Shown in pieces: positions 32,653 to 44,685 of a stretch of 64,000 bases of DNA (position 1 is the first letter of the stretch; each line of letters opens with the position of its first letter). Source of the stretch: Deuterostichococcus epilithicus (lineage: Eukaryota; Chlorophyta; Trebouxiophyceae; Prasiolales; Stichococcaceae). A program made the translations under genes and the position numbers. The stretch is from positions 1,612,001 through 1,676,000 of the forward strand of contig JAVTLE010000016.1 in the NCBI GenBank assembly GCA_033439295.1, given 5' to 3'. The notes beneath the pieces were generated by a model. It saw only the letters and a program-made list of their open reading frames with translations. It was not told where the DNA came from and did not search any database.

Positions 32653-33088
32653 ACTTTCTGAGGTCTCAAAGCTGGTGCATCCCACAAGTGGCGCCCGAGG
32701 TCAGTGCGTAAGCACTTGTATTGCAGAATTCGACTTTCGAGTGTCGAGGCGCGCCTTTTCACGACCGCAGGTTGGGAGTTGCGTGATTAAACCCTTAGGC
32801 CGCCGGACGTGGCGGCTTGTGAGGTTTTGGTGGAAAGATCGGTGGCGTCAGACAGACACTGGCCCCGCAGCGACGAACACGAATTCCAGAGCGCGGGCGG
32901 GCTGTCGCTCACATGTGTGTCATTGCTCCGAGGAAGCTCTGAGATGTGGTGCAGGCTCTCGGAGGCTCAATGAAATGCAGCTGATTTGCCATTATGACTC
33001 GAAAGCAAATCTACAAACATGACATGAGTTTGCGTGCTTCGAATTCTTTTTCAACAGACGGCTGAGTCTACAGCGGGACGGCCGATGT
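32653..33088. other. Intergenic, no gene seen
   Basis: Promoter side of the plastid membrane protein gene and 3' side of SufS. No frame, repeat or RNA gene could be supported. Confidence 0.45.
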
Positions 33089-34823
33089 CTAGGAGAAGAA
33101 CGCGATGCTTTCCTTCAGCCCCGCAATGAAGCGGTCTACGTCGGTAGCGGTGCTGTAGAGGTACAGGCTGGCGCGTGCGGAGGCGTTGATGCCCAGGTGC
33201 CGGTGCAGCGGCTGCGTGCAGTGGTGCCCCGACCGCACTGCGATACCTGCCACGGCAGGAGGAGACGTTTCGTGCAGGCCAGCAGCGTATAGTGCAGAAG
33301 AGGAGCTGCCACCAGCGCAGCGTCAGGCAGGTGCATGGATACAAGTCGCCACCTGAGGTATCCAGAAGCGTGGAGACGTCGGTGGCGTGCAGGCCCTCCA
33401 CGTTGAAGGACGCCAGCGCTGCGCGGCCCCGCGACGGCGGCGGCCCGTATATCGTCACGCCGGGCACAGCGCTCAGCTGCGCATCAGCACCAGATTCCTC
33501 GGTGTTGCGGCAAGCAACGGAAGCTTGCCGGGTCCTTGGGGCTGCATGAACGTGAGTTTTCGGCGGGGAGTCGGGCCGGTATCCCGCTCGGCTCTGACGA
33601 GAGCAGCTCTGCAAGTTGCTTTTCTGGCCTGCGGCCTCGTCTGCGTGCTCGTGTATAACAGCCTCACCGCCCAGCAGTGTTCGGAGCCTGTTCACATTGT
33701 TTACCCAGCAATGTTGACATGTGTCGCGCATCAGAAAGCCCAATCGTTCCTTTAGGCGGGTGCCCAGCCGATTCTCATGCTCGAGGGTGCGGGTCATGCC
33801 ACTGGCGGACAGGCAGTTGAGAATCAAATGGCTGCACGGCGTCCTCGAGTTCCCACCTGCTCATACAGGTAGGTGCCCAGCCGAGCCTCGTGCTCGTGGA
33901 TGCAGGGCATGCCGATGCCCGACAGGAAATCGCACGCGGCGCCCAGGCCAATGGCCTCCGCGATGGCTGGCGTGCCCGCCTCGAAGCGCGCCGGCGGCTC
34001 TGCATAGGTAGCGCGGTCCAGGAACACGTCCTGGATCATCTCGCCGCCGCCCATCCAGGGGCCCATGGTCGCCAGCACCTCCGAGCTGCGAGGGGCAAAC
34101 GCACCAGATGGTCACTTACGGCGCATTCGTCGGCTTCAGTGCCCATCTGCGGCCCCATGGTGGCCAGCGCCTCCGAGCCGCAGGTCACAATGTCGCCACG
34201 CTTCTCTGCCGTGACATGCCGATGCTGGGCGAGAGCTTGGCCCATAAACAGACGAGGCGCGCATCCCCGCAACAACGTGCAGTGATGGGCCACAGGAAGA
34301 GCAGCAAACTGCGCACCTGCCCCACAGGAAGCCGATGCCAGTGGGCCCGCACATCTTGTGCGAGGAGGCCACGATCCAGTCGGCGCCCAGGCGCTGCACG
34401 TCCAGCGGCATGTTGGGCACGCTCTGGCAGCAGTCCAGCAGCACCCTCGCGCCCGCCTGGTCGCAGGCGAAGGACTTGAGTTTCGGACAGCGCCACAGCC
34501 GTGTGACCACAGCGCATGGCGTGTTCAGCATGGCCCTTCAGCTGCCGCAGGCTGATCGTTGGCTGGGGCTGTCCATCGACAAGTTGGCCGCTTGCATCAA
34601 CTTGGTGACAGGCGCGGCTCGCAACTGTAATTCGCTTGCCTTGTGGGCCGCCGCGACGATCTCCTCTGTAGGCAGAATGGCGCCCAGCATGTTGGACACG
34701 TGCACCAGCGAAACCAGCTTCGTCTTCGGCCCAATGAGCGCTTTCACCGCCTGCATATGCAAAGCCAGTGGCAGCTGAGTGTCCTGCCTGCAGTTCCTTG
34801 TCAGTGTCCATGGCACGTATTCC

Positions 34824-34864
<41 letters not shown>

Positions 34865-36498
34865 GCCAACGAAATGACGCCGTCTCCAATGGCGCCATTG
34901 TCGAGCGGTGACGATGTACGCTGCTCGCTGATCAACACATGAGAAGAGCAGCACATCGTCTGCTCGTGTGTTCCTCTAAATCCCGTTGCTGCCACCTCTG
35001 GCAGCACCTTTGCAGAGAGTCCCAGCTCGGGGGCATGCAGCACTGTAGGTTGCCTTGCAACCTCGCTCGCGAGTTGAAAAGAGACAATGAGTTAGCGAAA
35101 CTACCTCAACGTCCACCTCCTGCATCGGCGTGAGCTCCGCATGCCGCAGCACCGCGCCCGTGCGCTGCGCCAGCATCTGCCACGGCACCAGGTTGGCGTG
35201 GTGCTCCGCCACTGACAGGATGATCTGCACATGGCACAGAGGCGGCGTCGCGCACAGCGTTTGACAGGTCGGCCACGTCAGCCAGAGACCGTGCCACTGA
35301 CTCTCGAATGAAAAGTGAATGCCTTGATGGTGGCAAGCACAGCAAGTGCATGAAGGATTGCCCGCAAGTCTATGCTCTACAGGGCTGTGATCTGTGCGAC
35401 GGCGCCTCTCCCTTTGATTTCCGCTTGCTTGTAATGCCGGGCCCACGCTTGCATGCGCACTCTGCACTCTGAAGCATGTCGCATGCCTCCTCGACACACG
35501 CACCTCATCGCCCGCCTGCAGGTTGTCGACGCCCCAAGTCTGTGCCACCAGGTTGATGGCTTCTGTGGCATTGCGGGTGAACACGATCTCCCGGTCACTG
35601 GGCGCGCCAATGAAGGTGGCCACCTGTAGAGCAAAAGGCAAGTCACGATGTAACATCAGGGCAGTAATAAATTTGACCACATTGCAAGCAGATGCGGTGA
35701 TGGGCAACATCTCATGTGTAAGCGCAAGCATCCTTGTGCAACACGAGAAACAGCCCTTAATGCATACTTCTGTCTAAACCTGTGCCGTACAACATTCGCA
35801 CCTTTTGCCGCGCCTCCTCATACGCGGTGGTCGCCAGGGTGCTGAGGTAGTGGATGCCGCGGTGCACGTTGGAGTTCTGCAACCTGTAGTAGCTGTCCAT
35901 CGCTTGCAGCACCTGCGAAAGCAACAGCAACTTGTTGCATCATGTCAGTGGCTTCTTGGCTGCAACTCCTCTGCCATTGGCGAATCTCCTCACAAGGTGT
36001 TGCACCTTGGAAAGCGTAGGCCATTCACGACGATGGGTCGTACATGCATTGCACCAACTCTCTGGCAGATTGCAGCTCACGCTCACCTGCACCGGCTTTT
36101 GCGACGTGGCAGCACTGTCCAGGTAGGCAAGCGGCCTGCCATTGACCTCCTGGTCGAGGATGGGGAACTCACGCCGCAGGCCCTCGCCCAGTGAAGACAG
36201 CGTAGCTGACGTGAGACTCGCGTCGGCGAGTCTGGGTTGCTCGGCGACCTGCAATTGTAAAGTCCACTGAGCGCTCAGCGGCGGGTCAAAAGGCTGCTGA
36301 ACTCTGAACACATCATTCTACAAGGCCAGTCGCATCGCCTTCCTTGCCACTCACCGCTGTGCTGACCGTCAATAGCTGGCGTCGTCGCCTGGAGCGGCAT
36401 GCCACTGCAGAACGTGGCAGCACTGCATGTGCTCGAGAATGATAGCTGCCTGCGAGCGGCTGCGCAAGCGTCCGCCCCGAGGTGCTGGGCATCGACAT
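33089..36498 (-). CDS. SUFS: Plastid cysteine desulfurase SufS (group II, NifS-like)
   Basis: The first exon (start 36496-36498) is a transit peptide: [20 protein letters not shown], later [13 protein letters not shown]. The mature enzyme follows: [20 protein letters not shown] then [126 protein letters not shown] (PLP-binding Lys in SSHK); [78 protein letters not shown] (active-site Cys in GHHC); and ESIAFFS at stop 33089-33091. It moves sulfur from cysteine to the SUF machinery for plastid Fe-S clusters, normally with SufE. All key residues are present. One intron holds an echo of the GGGEM exon's start and another a CTG repeat. Confidence 0.93.
34050..34183 (-). repeat. Exon-edge echo in SufS
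   Basis: The real exon start (minus strand AGCTCGGAGGTGCTGGCGAC, at 34050-34092) has a near copy at 34142-34183 in the upstream intron (GGCTCGGAGGCGCTGGCCAC). About 33 of 40 bases agree by eye; the offset is 92 bases. The real acceptor ends CAG while the copy ends CGG, so the copy's splice site is broken. Confidence 0.85.
34825..34863. repeat. Trinucleotide repeat, 13 TGC units
   Basis: Thirteen uninterrupted TGC units (CAG-type on the other strand) lie within an intron of SufS. Such runs are prone to length change. No exon uses them here. Confidence 0.95.
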
Positions 36499-36893
36499 GA
36501 TAACCTGCAATCTGCCTCTAATGTCCGCAAGCTCAGTGGGGCGATTGACACACGCTGCACCTCCAGTCTGGTCTGCACAGCAACAGCCCAACAAGCCCGT
36601 CGTTTTGTGCGGCGAGTGCTGGCAAGTCCGCAGCTGAGACCTGCGTGATAGCTTCCTCTGCAAGGTTTCTGTGAACAATTGGTGCAACAAGAGCTTTCTG
36701 CACGCCCGCACGTGCTCAATCGACAAATCCCACGAGCGCGGGAACGCGATCGTTACAAAGATCTCTGCATGCCCATTTCCCGCTTTGCTTACGCAACGAC
36801 TTCCGAAACGGTGCGTAAGCTTTGTCAGCGATGCCATTGCGTCCGACCAGCGTGTTTGTTCCCAAGGTTCCATTTCCACTTTGTCGTCTGCAG
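36499..36893. promoter_or_regulatory. Divergent promoter region between SufS and the hydroquinone reductase
   Basis: Just under 400 bases lie between the two start codons on opposite strands. An alternative upstream ATG for the plus-strand gene occurs at 36822. No clear core element or repeat was recognised. Confidence 0.45.
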
Positions 36894-39800
36894 ATGTTGC
36901 GTGGCGTCACGACTGTTGCACGGCTGCGATCCTCGGCTCCCTGGCAGACGCTCGGCGCAGGTGCACGCGCAGCGCATCCGGCTTCATCAGCTGCGTCGAT
37001 CTGCAGAGGACACACCGCAGTATTCTGCAGACCTTTCCGTGGCCCTACGCACCGCCAGCACAGCTCTATGCAGATGGTCTCCGCGGCGGTGGACAAGGCT
37101 AGGACCGCGCTGGCAGAGACAGGCGAGGGTGGTGCCTTCGTGCGCAAGGACTCAACCTACAGAAGCTGGGTCGAGGAAGGGGGCGACTTTCCTCCCGAAG
37201 GTAGGTCGAGGGCTTGAGCCAGTGCAGTTAGGTCTTGACAGGCGTCGCCCGAACCACGGAAGCTTTCCAGATTCTCATCCCTCCACGTGCATGGGCGCAA
37301 CAATGGGGACGCCACATGCTTCAGGCTGTGTTGGATGGAACAGGCTCTGACGCGGTTTCTGTTGCGCTGGTGTAGCCGGGCGCTACACGCTGTACATCTC
37401 ATACGCATGCCCGTGCGCCCTTCATCCTCGTCTTCTCTGTACAGTACACCCGGCGTGCCCATCGTCTGATGCTGGTCTTAGAGCTTGTAACTTGATTGAC
37501 TGAGTCAGCATTACATCTGATCGGTGTCTTGCACACATCGTGCTTGCAGGTGGGCCAACAGGTGTCTAGCAGTTCGCAATCTCAAGGTATAGTCGCATCA
37601 TTGCTTGCCAGTGGTGCAGCCTCCCCTGCACACATGCCGGACCCAAACCACCTCGTGAGTACTCGTCAGGCTGTGCTGCAACAAGTTGCACGGCATTCAA
37701 CATCGGCATGATGTAACCACGATGAAACACAGGGACTGGAGGACGCTATTGACCTCAGCGTCACACACCCTACATGGCAGCGCACAAAGCCAGACGACCC
37801 CGAGGACGAGCACACTGGGTGCGGAGCATCCTGACAGCGATCATAGTGACAACATCCGACGCTACAGATACATGTGGAGGATCTGCAGCGTAATGTTCAG
37901 CTTGTCAGTTTGTATCATCTTGGTATCATGCCCGCTCACTGTTTCTGCTGGCCCTTGCCATGAGAGCCCCTTCCAAGCATTCGCTCGTCATTTTGAGTGC
38001 CTACGCTACACAGGTGGGCGTTTGCGGATCCCAGCGAGCCGCCGCGGCAGAGTACGGGCGGATATGGCAGCTTTCCCTGCCGGGACTGCATCCCAGACCC
38101 CAACGTTGGCGCCAAGTTCATTCGCGACCTGTACGAGAAGTCCAACGACACCAACGGTGGGTCTCTTTGTACTTCTTTCAAGTCGGCGAGCATCAGTAGT
38201 TGACTGCCGCTCCTCAGAAGACCTGAAGCAGGACTGTCATTTCGGCAGCTTTGGAGCCGCCGCAGCCAGCCCGTTGCTGGTTCTACAGGCGCAAGACACT
38301 GCTTTCCTGTCGTGGCGTGCTGCAGAGGCGCTTGCTGGCAGCTATCGCCCGGTTGTAACCAGTCTGTGTGGCTGCTACATTGCCCTTGCTGCCGCGCAGG
38401 CAAGTACACGGTGCCAGTGCTGTGGGACAAGAAGTCCGGCACTATCGTGAACAACGAGTCAGCAGACATCGTGCGCATGTTCAATGAGCGCTTCAACAGC
38501 ATCGCCAAGAACGTGAGCGTTGACCCTTGCTTGGCGGCGCAGGACAGCCCCCGATGATTAGCGTGTGTCCTTGCATCTCCTCGGGCCTTGGACATGATCC
38601 CTACTTGGCAGCCAGCGGCATGTGTGTGGCAGCGTGGCAGTCGCAGCTGACTTTCAGTCTGGCCAAGATCACACAATGTCCACTGCTCGGATATCGCAAC
38701 TTCACCCCAAGACGTCACCTGCTCCTGCAGCCGGGCCTGGACCTGTACCCGGAGGCGCTGCGCAGCACCATTGACGGCCTGAATGAGTGGATCTACCCCA
38801 CCATCAACAACGGCGTGTACCGCTGCGGCTTTGCGCAGAGCCAGTCGGCCTACGAGACGGCGTTCAAGTGAGGCTCCTGTCGTCGCCAGCCCCATTTCCT
38901 CAGGCCGACTCCACCAGGAGGCACACCGCAGAGCACCCAGCCGTTCAGGTCCCGCAAGCTCATACTCTTGAAAGTGCTGGAGGGTTCGTCTCTCACGTGG
39001 CGAATTGCGGCGCCCTCGCAGGGAGCTGTTCGACTCGCTGGACAAGGTGGAAGACATCCTGTCGAAGAACCGCTACCTGGCGGGCGAGGCGCTCACCGAG
39101 GCCGACGTCCGCCTGTTCATGTGCGCTTGCCCCTGTCGCTCAGTCACCCGCCGCTCAATCTTGCTCACTGCTCTCTGCACCGCTTGACCGTTCATGGCTG
39201 CGTCGCTCTCGTCGTGTGCTGCACTGTGGAATGCATGGACTTTGGGCCTTGGGGGCTGCTACAGCCTGACGGCTGACCGGCATGCTTGAGCATTGCAGGA
39301 CGCTCATCCGGTTTGATGAGGTTTACGTTGTCTACTTCAAGACCAGTGAGTCCTTGAATGAATGCGTCCTTTGTTTGTCAGAGGAGGAGCCGTCCCCGTG
39401 CATGATGGTTCTCTTCGGCCAGCGGGATGATGTCGAGGCTTGCGTTGCCGTCATACTCAACAGCACGTGGTTTGTCATGCAGACCGCAACTTCATCCACG
39501 AGATGCCCAACACAGCAAACTTCGTGCGGGAGCTGTACCAGCTGCCAGGTCCGGATCTGCTGTCTGTTTGAAGCCAATGACGTGTTGCCGTCAGCCTGAT
39601 TACACACAACCGCTCCAGTATATGCTGCACGTTTCGTCTCTGCTTGCACTTGATATCTGAACTGCCCACCTGTCTGTGCACACCTTTGCGCAGGCATCAA
39701 GGAGTCGACCAATATCTACCACATCAAGACGCACTACTTCACGTCGCACCAGCGACTGGTGAGCGTCCGGCCTGTGATTACTTGCAGCGGCCGGCTTTTG

Positions 39801-39944
39801 GCCTGAATATTGGCGGATCGCTGCAGACGAATGGGTCATTAATGTCTGCGCCTCTTTGCCTTGCAGAACTACTTTGCTGTGGTCCCGGTGGGTGGCAAGG
39901 CCTGGTGGGAGGAGCCGCACGACCGGGACCAAAAGTTCGCATGA
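36894..39944 (+). CDS. Glutathionyl-hydroquinone reductase (Xi-class GST, ECM4/YqjG type), plastid
   Basis: The N-terminus (MLRGVTTVARLRSSAPWQTL, later RPFRGPTHRQHSS) looks like a transit peptide. The enzyme then reads FVRKDSTYRSWVEEGGDFPP, AGRYTLYISYACP, WANRCLAVRNLK, GLEDAIDLSVTHPTWQ, DPEDEHTG, WAFADPSEPP, SFPCRDCIPDPNVGAKFIRD, YTVPVLWDKKSGTIVNNESA, GLDLYPEALRSTIDGLNEWI then YPTINNGVYRCGFAQSQSAY, YLAGEALTEADVRLFM, TLIRFDEVYVVYFKTNRNFI, NTANFVRELYQLPG, STNIYHIKTHYFTSHQRL and ending DRDQKFA (stop 39942-39944). The catalytic Cys lies in CPWA, split by an intron between CP and WA, with a 37-base exon at about 37551-37587. The family reduces glutathionyl-hydroquinones using glutathione. An earlier start at 36822 is possible. 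Confidence 0.93.
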
Positions 39945-40286
39945 ACCCTCGGCACTGCCATGCCTTTCAGCGGTCTGCGATGGTTTTTGGCACACTCTAC
40001 ACATTGGCGCTGCCCATTTCTGACTGCCGAATATGCGACTCAAGCGCAGACCGAACGTTTTCCGACAGTTGATTCACTGATGGCACTGGGTTGTCATCGT
40101 GCAGCTCCAAACAATCCTGACATATTCTCTGGAGTCACCGCAAATTCAATTAGTAGATACTCCTTGAGCAAAAAGAGCGAAAGCCTAGGGTTTTGAGTGC
40201 AGCTTGCGGAATTATCACGTGTTGAAAATGACAGCACCCGCTTCCACGCACAAATCCTCTTCACTCACGCACCAGCAGTGACACCA
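39945..40286. other. Intergenic, no gene seen
   Basis: Short spacer between two same-strand genes, holding the 3' region of the reductase gene and the promoter of the Lifeguard-type gene. Nothing else was recognised. Confidence 0.45.
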
Positions 40287-42377
40287 TGGCAGGTGTGGGC
40301 GGGCCGAGCGCCCCTGGTCTTGCGTACGACCCGTCCAAACACCAGGTGAAAGACAGGGAGCACACTTTTCAGCATCCTGCATCATCTAGCACACAGACAC
40401 ACGCTCTCTGAAGCGCGTTCAGGCTAGCTACAGGTTAATCTGCCATGATTCAATACAACAAGACGAGTATGTGAATGCCATGCGGCTCCAGCATGCGCTG
40501 CAACACCTCTCAAGCCACGTGTTGGTTGATATAGCCTGGAGGACCATTTCCAGAATTCAAGAATGTGGAATTTGAAGATAAATATGCCACCGGACTGTGC
40601 ACATGTGTCTGTTGCGCAGTACCACCCGGCGCCGAGCGGCGATGTGTACCGGGACCCGGAGTCGCTGGAGGAGACGCCACTCGTGCCGGGCATGAGCCCA
40701 ACCGAGAACAGCCTGCGCTGGGTATCTGGGCTTCTGCAAGCATGCACTGCATCTCGTCATGTTAAAAACATGAGCACGCATTTCACGGCGTTTGTTGAGA
40801 TGCTGCAGTGTCATGAGAAGAAGGCTGCGGACCCATTTGATCTTGGCTGAATCCGCAGGGCTTCATCAACAAGGTCTTCGGCATCGTGGGATGCCAGCTG
40901 GGCTTGACCGCTGTCATGGCGGCAATCATCATGTTCAACGCGCCTGTGCAACATTTTGTTCTCGGCAATGTGGCGGTGCAGATTGTATTTGCGCTGCTGC
41001 CGTTCCTCGGTAGGTACTCTCGGAGCAGACTCAGCCTGTCCTTCGGCCCCTCGCGATGTCCGCATGCCATGAAGGTCCACGATGCCTCACAGCCGCTCTC
41101 TTGGCTGCGCAGTGATGATCCCGCTGTTCATCTACCGGAACAAGCACCCAGTGAACCTGGCCCTGCTCGGAGCTTTCGTGAGTGCTTCGCTGGCCCCATC
41201 GCGGTGTCAAGCGTTCGGCCATGAACGCTGCTTGTGCCAGTTTTGCCGTCACGCCGGCTGCCGCCCGCTGCAACCTTCGTGTTTGCAGATCCAACACAGT
41301 GTTTCGAGCTGCTGTGGGTACGCTGCAGACACTTTGCCTGAGCGTCAGCGTGGGAGCGGCCTGCTCCATTTACGCCCCTGAAGTCGTGCTGGAGGCGGTG
41401 GCTCTGACGGCAGCCATTGTGGGCGGCCTGACAGCTTACAGCTTTTATGCGACGCGCAAGGGCAAGGACTTCACGTAAGGGCCATTTCCTTCGTGCCTGA
41501 AACACATCCTTCTGGTTCATCTGTTCTTGCGTCCATTTCTGATGGGGACAGTGTCTGCGTCTCCACAGAGTTGGACCCTGCGGCGGAGCATCAGCAAGAA
41601 CGGTGCTGAGGTCCAGGTTGAAGCAGCGTCCCCAAACTGAAGGGACCGCTTGCGTGCAGGTTCATGGGGCCGATGCTGTTCTCGGCACTGTGGGGCATGG
41701 TGATTTGGGGCTTCATACAGGTCTTCTTCAGGTGGGTATTGCCAGGCTGGCGTCCTGGCTTCCGTTTCCACTCGCCAGGCGAAAACACCAGCGACAACCG
41801 ACATGTTGCCTGCAGGCCTGGACCAGTGGGCCAGACGATCTATGCGCTGCTCGGGTCCTTCCTGTTTTCGGCGTACATCGTTTACGATGTGCACCTGCTG
41901 ATTGCACGTGAGTCTGTCCACCATCCCATGCCTCGCTTGATGCTGCCTGCAAGTTGTCACGAAACTGGCAGTGATCTGACACAACCTTGCACATTTGCGA
42001 CATCTAAGTAGCAGATTCCCGCAAACACGGCGAAAGAGTAGTTGTACAAGTCTGACGCGTTGGGGCCGGCAACTCTGCTACAGGGCTGTCCCTTGACGAT
42101 TACATATGGGCTTCGGTGACGCTCTACCTCGACATCATCAACCTGTGAGCATGCGCATCAAAGCTACCCTGAATTTGCGCCTTGACGCTGTTCCCAAATC
42201 AAAAGTTTTGCAGTACACGATTGCCTTTAGTCAATCATGAAGCTGTGGCAACTGCAAGGCCTTTGCGATCCAAAGCTGTCGCTCACTCAGCCGTTGCCTG
42301 CAATTGACAATGTCACTGTGTATGCTCGCAGGTTCCTGTACATTCTCCAGCTGCTCGGGCGCTCGCAGCGAAACTAA
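40287..42377 (+). CDS. Lifeguard / Bax-inhibitor-1 family membrane protein
   Basis: Exon 1 is MAGVGGPSAPGLAYDPSKHQ up to a GTGAAA donor. Then: YHPAPSGDVYRDPESLEE and ENSLRW; GFINKVFGIVGCQLGLTAVM then AAIIMFNAPVQHFVLGN; VFALLPFLG; IPLFIYRNKHPVNLALLGAF; TLCLSVSVGAACSIYAPEVV; ALTAAIVGGLTAYSFYATRK then GKDFT; FMGPMLFSALWGMVIWGFIQ; GPVGQTIYALLGSFLFSAYI then VYDVHLLIA; and FLYILQLLGRSQRN (stop 42375-42377). This gives the seven-helix pattern and the conserved YxxYDxxLLI and LYLDIINLFLYIL segments of plant LFG/TMBIM4 proteins. The family forms ER or Golgi channels that leak calcium and restrain cell death. The short Pro-rich N-terminus is typical of Lifeguards. Confidence 0.92.
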
Positions 42378-42876
42378 CCAGGTAGCAACAGGCAGCTGTC
42401 TGGATGCAACCTGCAGTGCTTTGTACATTGGTTACGTATCGCGTATGACCTTGTGTTGACTTGTGCATGCGATTGCACTGCCTTGCATGGCGGAGCGAAG
42501 TGGTGCATTGAGTGGCGGCGGCTTGCAGTGCTGATTTTGGTCGGGAGTGGTGATGTACATGTTGATGTTGGAGTATTTGCTGTAAATGTGGGTTTGCAAG
42601 ATTTCTACTTCGCAGTTGCTACGACTTGCGTTTCTTAATTCTTTCGCACCCACTTGAAAGGCAACTGCTGTTGGAGAGAAGAGTAGCACTGCCGATCATT
42701 GTTTCAAAAGGCAGCCTTTCCTGTGCGCTGAGAAGTTTGGCATCGGCATGCTATGTGCCGATACGGAGCACACTTGCTGTGCAATCATTACATCATCTCG
42801 TTCACGAACCTCTTTCGCTTTCGCACAGCGCTCGGGGCGGCGCAGAGAAGTTTGAGCAAGCCGGATCGCTTTCGCG
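42378..42876. other. Intergenic, no gene seen
   Basis: About 500 bases between two same-strand genes. Frames here have no recognisable content; the promoter of the FHA-Pin1 gene should be in the right half. Confidence 0.45.
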
Positions 42877-44685
42877 ATGGGCTTCCGGGAGAAGGGCCCG
42901 CCTGACTGGGCGTCGCAGCCCTGCCGCACAGCCACGCTCGAGGTAGGTATCAAATTCTGCAGGCAGTTTTGCAGGGCAGAGTTCAGAAAGTGAATGTTCA
43001 GCTACAGATGCTGGCCGCTCACGGCAGCGGCAGTAGCACAGCTGCACCCAGTTGCCCTGTTTTCGGACATCAAAGCTGCCGCAACTCGCAGATGCACTCA
43101 GCGGACGGGCGGCAGGAGACGGTGCCCATCGACAAGCAGCCGGCGTACCTGCTGGGGCGTCAGGCGGACACGGTTGACATCCCGTTGGCGGAGGCCTCCT
43201 GCTCGCGGGAGCACGCGGCGCTGGTGCACCACGCCGACGGCCGGCTGTTCCTCATCGACCTGTCATCGGTGGGTGCTCGATCCTGCAGTGTCTCCTCATG
43301 GGCTGGCGCGTCGGCACTGCCAGCAGCGCCCAGCCTTGTCAAACAGCCGATGCTGCTTGCCGGGACCGAAATGCATATCCTAGCATGCAGGCTGCGACAC
43401 GGGGAGACCACCTACACGTCCATCAGCCTGAACAAAAGCTGAACGAGACGGTGCTCATGTGCATGCAGTCGCATGGCACCACGCTGGCGCATGCGTGCCG
43501 CAACAGCAGAGGCCGAACAGTTTGGCCTCTAGCCAGTTTGCCCCAAGCTTTGTCGATATTGATCACGCAGTCGCACGGCACGACGCTGGACGGGAGGCCG
43601 GTGCCCAAGAACAAGCCGCTCCAGGTGCAGGATGGGGCACGCATTGCCTTTGGCACCTCGCCCGCCACCACGCACATCGTGCGCTGCGAGTCCACAGGTG
43701 AGGGCGGCCGCCACCTGGAGCGCCTGTCGAAAGTTGGCGCGTCAGGGGTCGGCGCCGACGCCGGCGCGCTCGACTTCACAGCAGGCTGACACAACGCGCT
43801 GATACATCGTGCCACTGAACCGGCCCGTCGACCAGCCGCTACATGTTAGCAGTGGGTTCTGACGGTAGCAGTACGCGTGACATTGAAATCGGCGATTGTG
43901 GCGGATTGGCACGACGTCGAAGCGCGCCCTGACACTTCAGAAACATGTTGCAGGCGAGAAGCGGCGTGGACGGGATGATGATGCGGGCGCCAGCGAGAAG
44001 CGGCAGCGGGGCACCGTCCGCGCCTCCCACCTGCTGGTCAAGCACCGCGACTCCCGGCGGCCCTCCTCGTGGAAGGAGCCCCAGGTCACCCGAACAAAGG
44101 CGCGCCGCCGCCGCTCGCGCACTGCACCCTTTGCGGGAGGCACCACTTCCATGATGCACTCAGGAGCCACTTGCGGCGGAGAGCCGCTGCAAGTACAGCA
44201 TGCACAGACTTGCGCCGAGCAGCAGTGGTTTGCGCACGCAGGAGGAGGCGCTGGCGATGATCCAGGACTACCGGCAGCGCATCGCCAGCGGCAAGGTGGA
44301 CTTTGCAAAGCTGGCGTCGACAGAGAGCCACTGCTCCAGCGCCCAGCGGGGCGGCGACTTGGGCCCCTTCGGCCCTGGGCAGATGCAGAAGGCCTTTGAA
44401 GACGTGCGCCCCGCTGCATCCGGGTTGCATCCGTCCGGATTCGTTTGGGTTGCATTCGCCTCGCACCTAGCGTTGCTGTGCACCGCATTGGTGCCATCAT
44501 GTGGGCGCGCATCCAGTGCCAGGGTCATTACGCCTCACATACCTCAGTGATAGAGGCACATGTCTGCCTCGAGCGTTCCTGACGGTCAAGTGCGGTTGCA
44601 GGCCACCCATGCGCTGGACGTGGGCGAGCTGTCGGAGCCCATCTTCTCAGATTCAGGCGTCCACCTCATCCTGAGGACCGAGTGA
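42877..44685 (+). CDS. FHA domain fused to a Pin1-type parvulin prolyl isomerase
   Basis: The start exon reads MGFREKGPPDWASQPCRTAT and ends at GTAGGT. The FHA domain follows: KQPAYLLGRQADTVDIPLAE, CSREHAALVHHADGRLFLID then LSS joined to SHGTTLDGRPVPKNKPLQVQ and DGARIAFGTSP, with the phosphopeptide-binding GRQ, SREH and SHGT residues. A charged linker (GEKRRGRDDD) leads to the isomerase: VRASHLLVKHRDSRRPSSWK, EEALAMIQDYRQRIASGKVD, FAKLASTESHCSSAQRGGDL, GPFGPGQMQKAFED, THALDVGELSEPIFSDSGVH then LILRTE (stop 44683-44685). The catalytic Cys, both His and the SRRPSSW basic loop for phospho-Ser/Thr-Pro are kept. So an FHA domain takes the place of Pin1's WW domain. It probably acts in the nucleus on phosphorylated proteins. 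One intron holds an echo of the second FHA exon. Confidence 0.92.
43461..43594 (+). repeat. Exon-edge echo in the FHA-Pin1 gene
   Basis: The real exon starts at 43571 after GCAG with TCGCACGGCACGACGCTGGA. An intron copy starts at 43469, also after GCAG, with TCGCATGGCACCACGCTGGC. The offset is 102 bases. The copy keeps an intact-looking acceptor but its sequence departs from the exon after about 22 bases. Confidence 0.85.

Noticed and set aside
37936-39057. A 373-residue open frame antisense to the hydroquinone reductase
   Set aside because: The opposite strand carries clear conserved exons; the antisense frame has no recognisable motif.
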